Shown piece after piece: positions 1-4,643 of a stretch of 5,770 bases of DNA. Made by a program: the position numbers and the translations under genes. Source of the DNA: an uncultured Veillonellaceae bacterium (GTDB lineage: Bacteria > Bacillota > Negativicutes > Veillonellales > Negativicoccaceae); assembly GCA_902488965.1 (NCBI GenBank), contig CABTYA010000064.1, forward strand, positions 1 to 5,770. The letters run 5' to 3'. Under the pieces are notes generated by a model. That model did no database searches. It was not told where the DNA came from and worked only from the letters and a program-made list of their open reading frames with translations. The number at the start of each line of letters is the position of its first letter. Positions within the stretch are counted from its first letter, which is position 1.

Positions 1-2
1 CG

Positions 3-269
3 CTGGCCTTTCTGCACTTCACGCTGGTCGTGTCGTTCGCGCCGATACTGCTCTACATCGGCGTTTGGTCGTGGATAGCGATATGGGGCAAGGGCGAGCC
101 GCCGCTACTAAACTTGCTCCAAGAATTAAGACAATTTATTGCGACAATATTCTCGCCCGCCGTCCTTGCGGCGGTCGTTTCATACGGTGCTGCGCTTATC
201 GATGACAACAACGACGGTCAGTCTGACGACTGGGCATCAAAAATTAAGAAAGGGGATAACATGAAATGA
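3..269 (+). CDS. Phage membrane protein, holin candidate (5' end outside window)
   Basis: The frame is open to the left edge, so the gene probably starts outside the window; a GTG at 30 is the only visible alternative start and would cut into the first hydrophobic stretch. The 88 visible residues hold a long hydrophobic segment (about 1-27, rich in L, V, I, W), a short amphipathic linker, a second hydrophobic segment (about 50-66, FSPAVLAAVVSYGAALI) and a charged tail with the acidic sequence DDNNDGQSDD, then KIKKGDNMK. Two membrane helices with a charged cytosolic tail, directly before an amidase and overlapping it by ATGA, fit a holin or holin-like lysis protein that would let the endolysin reach the wall. 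No family motif is recognised, so the role rests on topology and position. Any other small phage membrane protein remains possible. Confidence 0.6.
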   Translation: MAFLHFTLVVSFAPILLYIGVWSWIAIWGKGEPPLLNLLQELRQFIATIFSPAVLAAVVSYGAALIDDNNDGQSDDWASKIKKGDNMK

Positions 270-787
270 AAGTATTTATTAATCCGGGGCATGCTCCGAA
301 CGGTGTGCCTGATCCCGGCGCGGTCAATCCCGTGACAGGTGATCGTGAATGCGATTATGCTTTAACTTGCGGCGAACAGTTGAGGGATTATCTCGTCGGT
401 GCCGGTTGTGAAGTGTCCATGCTCCAATCAGATGACCTAGGAGAAATATGCGCTGCGTCTAATGCGTGGGGAGCAGATGTTTTTGTGTCGATCCATTGCA
501 ACTCTTTTAACACCACGGCACGAGGCACGGAAACACTTTACAAATCATTCGCGGGGAAAACTCTCGCCGAGTGCATTCAGTCACAACTCATCAACTCGAT
601 TGATACTCTTGACCGAGGTGTCAAGCAAAGAGATCGCCTTTGGGTGCTGAACGCGACCAACGCACCGGCAGTTTTAGTCGAATTGGCGTTCATCGACAAC
701 GCAAACGACCTCGAACTTCTGAAAACGCAGTTAATCACCTTTTCTGCGGCAATAGCGCGCGGCGTGACGGATTATGCCAGACTGTGA
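266..787 (+). CDS. N-acetylmuramoyl-L-alanine amidase (Amidase_3), phage endolysin
   Basis: This zinc amidase cuts the bond between N-acetylmuramic acid and L-alanine in peptidoglycan. The 173-residue protein is a single Amidase_3 catalytic domain. It begins at the first strand (FINPGHA), has the conserved GAVNP and RECDYAL elements and the SIHCNS loop, and ends after VLVELAFIDN. Expected zinc ligands are His9 (PGHA), Glu28 (RECDY) and His77 (SIHCN), and Glu139 (LVELAF) is the catalytic acid; all are present, so it should be active. There is no signal peptide and no cell-wall-binding repeat, which fits a holin-released endolysin rather than a host cell-division amidase such as AmiC. The start ATG overlaps the stop of the upstream membrane protein (ATGA at 266-269), with AGGGG at 251-255 as ribosome site, so the two are probably co-translated. 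Confidence 0.93.
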   Translation: MKVFINPGHAPNGVPDPGAVNPVTGDRECDYALTCGEQLRDYLVGAGCEVSMLQSDDLGEICAASNAWGADVFVSIHCNSFNTTARGTETLYKSFAGKTLAECIQSQLINSIDTLDRGVKQRDRLWVLNATNAPAVLVELAFIDNANDLELLKTQLITFSAAIARGVTDYARL

Positions 788-793
788 ATAAAA

Positions 794-821
794 GTCGGTA
801 AAACGCGCTAATTTTATTGAC
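794..821. repeat. Imperfect inverted repeat after the amidase gene
   Basis: GTC-gg-TAAAA (794-803) faces TTTTA-tt-GAC (812-821) across an 8-base centre, giving 5+3 pairs with a symmetric 2x2 mismatch. It begins seven bases after the amidase stop. The TCGGTAAAAC inside it recurs exactly at 1167-1176. It is too weak and lacks a U-tract, so I do not call it a terminator. Confidence 0.4.
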
Positions 822-855
822 GTTTTTGAGCGAGCGAGCAATAAAAAGTACGATG

Positions 856-929
856 TAGGAAAAATCGTGCATTTTTTCATGGGTGGCGTGTCTTGCTAGG
901 AAAAAATAGCGGTTTTTTCATAGGTAGTG
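856..929 (+). repeat. Pair of 33-base direct repeats, 41-base period, each a hairpin
   Basis: Units at 856-888 and 897-929 align without gaps: both start TAGGAAAAA, carry TTTTTTCAT at the same place and end GGT-n-G-n-G. Differences cluster in the loop (cgtgc against tagcgg). Each folds on itself by A-tract/T-tract pairing: GAAAAAT (859-865) with ATTTTT..C, and GAAAAAA (900-906) with TTTTTTC (913-919). The start-to-start distance is 41 bases, the same as in the two later unit pairs. Confidence 0.75.
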
Positions 930-933
930 ACGG

Positions 934-960
934 CAGATGTTTCCAAAATGGAAATATCTG
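934..960. repeat. 12-bp near-perfect hairpin with AAA loop
   Basis: CAGATGTTTCCA (934-945) pairs with TGGAAATATCTG (949-960), 11 Watson-Crick pairs plus one G-U, around a 3-base loop (946-948). This is one of the strongest stems in the phage intergenic region. No U-tract follows on either strand, so it is not a standard terminator. Its last base is the first base of the 11-bp tandem array. Confidence 0.75.
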
Positions 961-1025
961 AAAGCTACTCGAAAGCTACTTGAAAGCTACTTGAAAGCTA
1001 CTTGAAAGCTACTTGAAAGCTGCTA
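960..1025 (+). repeat. Six tandem copies of an 11-bp unit (GAAAGCTACTT)
   Basis: Units start at 960, 971, 982, 993, 1004 and 1015. The four central units are identical, the first ends in C instead of T, and the last is degenerate (GAAAGCTGCTA), the usual pattern of an array that expands by slippage with decayed ends. An 11-bp spacing is close to one helical turn, so a protein could bind all units on one face. Eleven is not a multiple of three and no start codon frames it, so it is not a coding repeat. Confidence 0.95.
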
Positions 1026-1028
1026 GTT

Positions 1029-1111
1029 AACTTCGTAAAAATCGGGGTTTTCACGAAGCTAAAATATTGAACTTCGTAAAAAGTAGCATTTTCACGAAGT
1101 TAGAATAATTG
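1029..1111 (+). repeat. Two tandem ~41-base units forming bulged hairpins with variable loops
   Basis: Unit one (1029-1069) and unit two (1070-1111) both read AACTTCGTAAAAA, then a variable loop, then TTTTCACGAAG, then a TA-rich tail ending TTG. Stems are CTTCGT+AAAA with TTTT+ACGAAG (1031-1058) and AACTTCGT+AAAA with TTTT+ACGAAGTT (1070-1101). Both keep a bulged C in the right arm (1052 and 1093). The loops differ (atcgggg against agtagca). Conservation of stem and bulge with a changed loop is what one expects of a structured element. Confidence 0.85.
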
Positions 1112-1185
1112 CTTATGTCATAAAATCGCTAAAACATGAAATAACGATGTCCCTTATTTCATAAAATCGGTAAAACCTGACATAT
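1112..1185 (+). repeat. Two 33-base units, 41-base period, with exchanged complementary arms
   Basis: Units at 1112-1144 and 1153-1185 match at 28 of 33 positions and share the core TAAAATCG-n-TAAAAC. The left arm of the first (TATGTCA, 1114-1120) is the exact complement of the right arm of the second (TGACATA, 1178-1184). The right arm of the first (ATGAAATAA, 1136-1144) is the exact complement of the left arm of the second (TTATTTCAT, 1154-1162). The pair can thus fold as one nested stem with a 9-base terminal loop. Within a single unit the arms mismatch at one position. Confidence 0.85.
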
Positions 1186-1209
1186 GGCAATTTTAACTTG
1201 TTTTCTATA

Positions 1210-1252
1210 TATGGTATGTGAATAAGTTGCACATGCCATAAAAGAGGTGAGG
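1210..1252 (+). promoter_or_regulatory. Hairpin plus ribosome binding site for the TTG-started coiled-coil gene
   Basis: TATGGTATGTG (1210-1220) pairs with CACATGCCATA (1230-1240), 10 Watson-Crick pairs plus one G-U, with a 9-base loop. Two bases after the stem begins AGAGGTGAGG (1243-1252), a good match to the 16S tail, with the GAGG core ending 9 bases before the TTG at 1257. The ribosome site selects that TTG: an in-frame TGA at 1248-1250 excludes any longer start. The GTG at 1247 belongs to another frame and sits inside the ribosome site. Confidence 0.65.
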
Positions 1253-1256
1253 ACGA

Positions 1257-1658
1257 TTGACAGGAAAGTTTTGGCGTTTTGTGCTTGCGGTCTGCTTGGC
1301 GTTGGGATTTTATACTGGAGTACAGGCGGTGGAAATTACAACGGACGAATTGAGCAGGTTAGAGAACAACTTAGTAGTGATCGAGTCAGAGTTGAGCGCA
1401 TTAGAGAAAAACAATCAGACGCTATCTTCCGAGTTGAAGTCAGCGCGACGCGACTTAACAAAGTCGAAAAACGAATTGACAACAGCGAGCGACTTGTTGA
1501 AGATAACGCAAGACGAATTGAAACAGCACGAGAAGCAATTGCAGACAGCAAACGAATTATTGAAGAAGTCCGAGCAAGAGACAAAAGCGGAAAATAGGCG
1601 CAAGCGTATTTGGCAACTGGTCGCGATTGTGGCGACGGTATATGCGGCGGCAAAATGA
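1257..1658 (+). CDS. Secreted coiled-coil phage protein, spanin-like candidate
   Basis: The 133-residue protein has an N-terminal signal or anchor (about 1-24, MTGKFWRF then a hydrophobic core and VQA before VEI, a plausible signal peptidase I site). A long coiled coil follows (about 31-107) with leucine at regular seven-residue steps (KSARRDL, TKSKNEL, KITQDEL, KQHEKQL, QTANELL). It ends with a basic cluster (NRRKR) and a short hydrophobic tail (IWQLVAIVATVYAAAK). There is no good lipobox. An envelope-targeted coiled coil next to a holin and endolysin resembles spanins, which join inner and outer membranes in phages of diderm bacteria. No sequence family is claimed. The start is a TTG chosen by the ribosome site at 1243-1252. 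A second open frame (1247-1597) overlaps nearly all of it. Alternative: a phage envelope or tail-accessory protein of unknown role. Confidence 0.72.
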   Translation: MTGKFWRFVLAVCLALGFYTGVQAVEITTDELSRLENNLVVIESELSALEKNNQTLSSELKSARRDLTKSKNELTTASDLLKITQDELKQHEKQLQTANELLKKSEQETKAENRRKRIWQLVAIVATVYAAAK

Positions 1659-1770
1659 TGAAACGGCAAAAGTATACGAGGAGCGGATTGAAATAGTGCC
1701 CGCCGGACGGACTTTAGAGACGTTTTTTAGTAGGTGGCGGCGTCAAAAAATCGTCAAAAATCGTTGCTAA
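1642..1770 (+). CDS. Small hypothetical protein, 42 residues, overlapping the coiled-coil gene
   Basis: An ATG at 1642 opens a frame of 42 codons ending in TAA at 1768. It overlaps the end of the coiled-coil gene by 17 bases in another frame, an arrangement common in compact phage operons. The product begins MRRQNDETAKVYEER, is highly charged, has an aromatic and basic second half (TFFSRWRRQK) and no membrane segment or known motif. The ribosome site is poor: only weak purine-rich sequence precedes the ATG. The 3' part contains the tandem CGTCAAAAAATCGTCAAAAA and an AT-rich dyad (1719-1728 with 1745-1755), so this may be noncoding end sequence of the prophage. I recognise no family. Confidence 0.3.
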   Translation: MRRQNDETAKVYEERIEIVPAGRTLETFFSRWRRQKIVKNRC

Positions 1771-1784
1771 AACAGGTTAAAATG

Positions 1785-1847
1785 AGAAAATAAAAAAGCG
1801 GCGCAAATAGCAATTGAGGTCTGTATATTGCTGATTTGCGCCGCTTT
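1785..1847 (-). terminator. Intrinsic terminator of rpsD
   Basis: AAAGCGGCGCAAAT (1795-1808) and ATTTGCGCCGCTTT (1834-1847) are perfect 14-base complements. The stem continues inward with AGCAAT (1809-1814) and ATTGCT (1827-1832) after one bulged base, leaving a 12-base loop. Read on the - strand, the stem is followed by TTTTTTATTTT, the U-tract of a factor-independent terminator, 24 bases past the rpsD stop. On the + strand no U-tract follows, so it may stop prophage transcription only weakly. It also marks the latest point where the prophage can end. Confidence 0.92.
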
Positions 1848-1870
1848 GATAAATTCTGATTTGAGAAAGT

Positions 1871-2464
1871 TTATTTGCTGTACAACTCGATGATGAGTGT
1901 TTCGTTGATATCGTTGGCAAAGGGGAGTTCTTCGCGCATCGGCATACGGGTGAGCGTGCCTTCCCATTTGTCCAGGTTCTTTTCAATGTAGGGCAGTTCG
2001 AAGGTACGAATGTCCTGGAAGCTGGCCTTGTACATTTCGTTGCTGCGGTTCGCTTCTTTGAGCGAGATGACTTGTCCCGGTTTCACTCCGTAGGAGGGGA
2101 TATCGACGCGTTTGCCGTCGACGAGGATCAAGCCGTGGTTGACCATCTGGCGGGCTTGGCGGATCGAGCGGGCAAAGCCGATGCGATAGACCAAGTTGTC
2201 CAAACGGGTTTCCAAGAGAAAGAGCAGGTTTTCACCGACGATGCCTTCCATTTTCCGCGCTTTATCATAATAGCGATAGAACTGACGTTCCAGTAAGTTG
2301 TAAATCGCTTTTACTTTTTGTTTTTCCAAGAGCTGCAATCCGTATTCGGAAGTCTTCTTCTGTCGCTGCTCTTTCGGTTGCCGTTTTAACGCTTTCGGAT
2401 GGCCGTAGATGTTCAGACCGAACCGTCGGCTAGTCTTAAAACGAGCGTTCTTGTTTGTTGCCAT
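1871..2464 (-). CDS. rpsD: 30S ribosomal protein S4
   Basis: S4 binds 16S rRNA early in 30S assembly and in many bacteria represses its own synthesis. The 197-residue product has the N-terminal S4 region (NARFKTSRRFG, 6-16), the LNIYGHPKALKR segment, the KVKAIYNLLERQF helix, and the S4 RNA-binding domain from about 86 to 150 (ETRLDNLVYR, ARSIRQARQMVNHG, VDGKRVDIPSY, VKPGQVISL). It ends with the family closing block REELPFANDINETLIIELYSK split here as residues 178-197. The N-terminus has no zinc-binding cysteines. GTG (2473) and ATG (2470) codons lie in frame upstream, but GAGG at 2473-2476 is properly spaced (8 bases) only for the ATG at 2464, which gives the normal MATNK-type start. It is monocistronic by promoter and terminator, though read-through from the decarboxylase is possible. 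Confidence 0.97.
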   Translation of the reverse strand: MATNKNARFKTSRRFGLNIYGHPKALKRQPKEQRQKKTSEYGLQLLEKQKVKAIYNLLERQFYRYYDKARKMEGIVGENLLFLLETRLDNLVYRIGFARSIRQARQMVNHGLILVDGKRVDIPSYGVKPGQVISLKEANRSNEMYKASFQDIRTFELPYIEKNLDKWEGTLTRMPMREELPFANDINETLIIELYSK

Positions 2465-2514
2465 GTACATCACCTCATGTAAAAAAATAGTTTGCTGTCA
2501 TTTACAGCTGTTCA

Positions 2515-2543
2515 ATCATAGCATACCGACGCGGCCTTGTCAA
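2515..2543 (-). promoter_or_regulatory. Sigma-70/SigA promoter of rpsD
   Basis: On the - strand TTGACA (2543-2538) is followed by a 17-base spacer and TATGAT (2520-2515), close to perfect consensus. The -35 box begins at the base directly after the decarboxylase stop codon (TAG, 2546-2544). The predicted start near 2508 gives a short leader of about 44 bases, with a small stem GCTGT/ACAGC (2494-2508) and a run of seven U before the ribosome site. I see no long S4-binding leader of the Bacillus kind. Confidence 0.88.
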
Positions 2544-4643
2544 CTATTCACTGAGGACATAGGCCATGAGCCGTGTCGTGCCGCTGGCATCATGGCGGCG
2601 GTGGATGCCTTGGAGTTCCGGTTCAAAACCGGGAAGGGTATTCATCGCGTCTTCCAGTGCGAGGAAGTAGGCGATCACGGTATCGTTCCAGCGTTCTCCC
2701 GGAGCGAGGACGAGGATACCGGGCGGGTAGGGGAGTACGCTCTCGAGAGAGATGCGTCCGCGGGTCCGCTCGAGCGGGACAAGCTCGCCGCGACCGCGGG
2801 TCAGGGCGTCGTTGGCTTCACGCATGGGCAGGCACACTTCGGGGAAGTGTTCGCGGGCGAAGAGGTCGCGTTCGAGGCGATTGATTTCGTGCTTGCGGTA
2901 GATGCCGTGCAGTTCGGTGCAGAGCCGGCGCAATCCGTAGTCGCGATAGGCGCGGTGGTGTTGTACGAGATCGGGGAACATCGTTTCGAGCGGTGTGTCG
3001 GCGTCGTAGTCGTCTTCAAAGCGGGCGAAGATGTCCACCATGCGGGTCATCTTGGCGGCGGTTTCGGCCGGTGTGATGAGAAAGAGCAAGGTGTTCAGGT
3101 CGGCTTTTTCCGGGGTAAATCGGCACGCTTGGAAGTATTGGGATACAATCATTGCCGGCATGCCGCTCGGCGCATATTCATGCGTATCGGGGCGAATGCC
3201 GGGGGTGACGGCGAGAATCTTGCACGGGTCGAGGCAGTATTGTCCTTCGGCGACACCGTGAAGGCCGTGCCACGAGGCATCGGGGGCCAAGGCGAAGTAG
3301 CGCCGGTCCGAGAGAATCGTTTCCGTGGGGATGTTTTGCCAGGCCGTGCCGTTGACCGTCGGCGGTACGAGCGGGCGGATGTAGCGCAGGCGGCGGAGCA
3401 TGTCTTTTTTCGTTTCCGTGGTCAGGCGGGCGGCTCGTTCCCAAAGCTGCGCGCCGTGCGGCGATTCATGCATGGCGGCGTTCATGTCGAGCGACGCGAA
3501 GAGCGGATAGCTCGGCGAGGTCGAGGCGTGCAGCAAAAAGGCGTTGTTGAACTGTTCATGCGTGACATAGCGGGACTGCCCGCGCAGGTGATTGTCTTTT
3601 TTGTGGATCTGCGAGGTCTGGGAAAAGCCCGCCAGTTGTTTGTGGACCGACTGGGTGACGAGAATGCCCGGTGACTGCTCGTCGAGCGGCAAGGTAAGCG
3701 GGCTCATCTCCGCCAGCAGGGGAAGAAATTGTTCGTAGCCGACCCAGGCGCTGTCGAACAGGATGTAGTCGCACAGATGGCCGATGCGGCACAAGATATC
3801 GGCGGCGCTGTAAAAAATCCCGTCATAGGTGGACAGTTGGAGCGCGGCGAGCCGAAAGGGACGCGGGGCGCGGGCGCGGGCGGGGTCAATCTCGGCGACG
3901 CGGGCGCGCAGTGTGTCTTCGTCCAGCGCATCGGCAGGGATGCCGCCGATGAGGCCGTAGGAGTTGCGCGCACCTTCGAGGTAGATCGGCGTCGCGCCGG
4001 CGAGGATCATTGCACCGTGGTAGGCCGATTTGTGATTGTTGCGGTCAAAGAGCACCAGGTCGCCCGGTGTGAGCAACGCGCCGGTAGCGACTTTGTTCGA
4101 TGCGGACGTGCCGTTGAGAACGAAATACGTCCGATCCGCATGGAAGACCTTGGCGGCGTGAGCTTCCGCGTCATCGGCCACGCCTTCGTGCGTCAGCATG
4201 TCACCCAGTCGGCTGTCCGACGATGACAGGTCGGTGCGAAAAAGGTTGTCGCCGAAGAAACGGTAAAAGAGTTCGCCGGCCGTCGTTTGCCGATAAAACT
4301 CGCCTGCATGATGGCCGGGGGTCGCGAGCGAGGTCTGCGTGCCTTGGCTGTAGGCAAACAGTGTGCGCACGAAAGGCGGCAGCAGCGCATGTTCGTAAGC
4401 GGCGGCCGCAGCGAGGACGGTATCGTCGTCGGGAATGGCGGCATAGCCTGCCGCGGGAAAGTCGGCAAAGCGGGGCAGACCGGGAACGTCCGCAAAGCGT
4501 GCGGCGAGCGCTTCGTCGGCCGCAGCGAGGACGACCGCGCTCACCCGTGCCGGATCGGCCGTGTGCGGATCGTAAAATGCGGCGTGCGTGGCCAGCCGTT
4601 CGCTGATGAGCGATGCGCTCACCGCCAAAGGCAGTAATATCAT
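2544..4643 (-). CDS. speC: Ornithine decarboxylase, PLP-dependent (SpeC/SpeF type)
   Basis: It removes CO2 from L-ornithine to give putrescine, using pyridoxal phosphate in the cytosol. The 699 residues show a short N-terminal wing domain (about 1-105), the fold-type I PLP core (about 106-560) and a C-terminal domain ending GTTRLMAYVLSE. Family blocks are TPGHHAGEFYRQ (108-119), FVLNGTSASNKV (174-185), DRNNHKS with His204 that stacks on the cofactor, FDSAWVGYEQF with Asp297 that binds the pyridine nitrogen, and QSVHKQLAGFSQTSQIHKK with Lys335 forming the Schiff base. These, together with FDSAW and HASTSPSYPLFASLD, match ornithine rather than lysine or arginine decarboxylases as I remember them. 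It is slightly shorter than E. coli SpeC (711), mostly at the N-terminus. AAGGAG (4655-4650) precedes the ATG by 6 bases. speC and speF cannot be told apart here. The gene is clearly GC-rich, unlike the prophage. Confidence 0.93.
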   Translation of the reverse strand: MILLPLAVSASLISERLATHAAFYDPHTADPARVSAVVLAAADEALAARFADVPGLPRFADFPAAGYAAIPDDDTVLAAAAAYEHALLPPFVRTLFAYSQGTQTSLATPGHHAGEFYRQTTAGELFYRFFGDNLFRTDLSSSDSRLGDMLTHEGVADDAEAHAAKVFHADRTYFVLNGTSASNKVATGALLTPGDLVLFDRNNHKSAYHGAMILAGATPIYLEGARNSYGLIGGIPADALDEDTLRARVAEIDPARARAPRPFRLAALQLSTYDGIFYSAADILCRIGHLCDYILFDSAWVGYEQFLPLLAEMSPLTLPLDEQSPGILVTQSVHKQLAGFSQTSQIHKKDNHLRGQSRYVTHEQFNNAFLLHASTSPSYPLFASLDMNAAMHESPHGAQLWERAARLTTETKKDMLRRLRYIRPLVPPTVNGTAWQNIPTETILSDRRYFALAPDASWHGLHGVAEGQYCLDPCKILAVTPGIRPDTHEYAPSGMPAMIVSQYFQACRFTPEKADLNTLLFLITPAETAAKMTRMVDIFARFEDDYDADTPLETMFPDLVQHHRAYRDYGLRRLCTELHGIYRKHEINRLERDLFAREHFPEVCLPMREANDALTRGRGELVPLERTRGRISLESVLPYPPGILVLAPGERWNDTVIAYFLALEDAMNTLPGFEPELQGIHRRHDASGTTRLMAYVLSE

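Larger units (their letters stand above)
788..1256 (+). other. Gene-free, AT-rich repeat and hairpin region between the lysis genes
   Basis: No convincing coding frame lies here on either strand. In order it holds an imperfect dyad (794-821), a pair of 33-base units 41 bases apart (856-929), a 12-bp hairpin (934-960), six 11-bp tandem units (960-1025), two bulged hairpins 41 bases apart (1031-1101), two 33-base units 41 bases apart with exchanged arms (1112-1185), and a hairpin in front of the next ribosome site (1210-1240). I see no good sigma-70 promoter and no hairpin followed by a clear U-tract on the + strand. It could be a structured untranslated RNA, a phage DNA site bound by protein in phase with the helix, or a hotspot of tandem duplication. 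Confidence 0.75.

Noticed and set aside
462..650. 62-codon frame inside the amidase
   Set aside because: A shifted frame of a clearly coding amidase.
891..919. Terminator after the amidase (GCTA/TAGC stem then GGTTTTTT)
   Set aside because: The stem is four pairs long and the T-run is part of the A-tract/T-tract hairpin repeated 41 bases earlier.
856..1185. CRISPR array
   Set aside because: Spacings of 41 bases look CRISPR-like, but there are only two copies of each unit, the units differ between pairs, the variable parts are 6-8 base loops, and no cas gene is seen.
1336..1669. Two - strand frames opposite the coiled-coil gene
   Set aside because: Serine- and leucine-rich products without a ribosome site; they mirror the coiled-coil codons on the other strand.
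2465..2473. Longer rpsD start (GTG or ATG upstream of MATNK)
   Set aside because: Both codons overlap or touch the ribosome binding site itself; spacing fits only the ATG at 2464.
2409..3674. 421-codon open frame on the + strand
   Set aside because: It lies antisense to the decarboxylase and the rpsD start. Long antisense frames are expected opposite GC-rich genes, and its product shows no family features.
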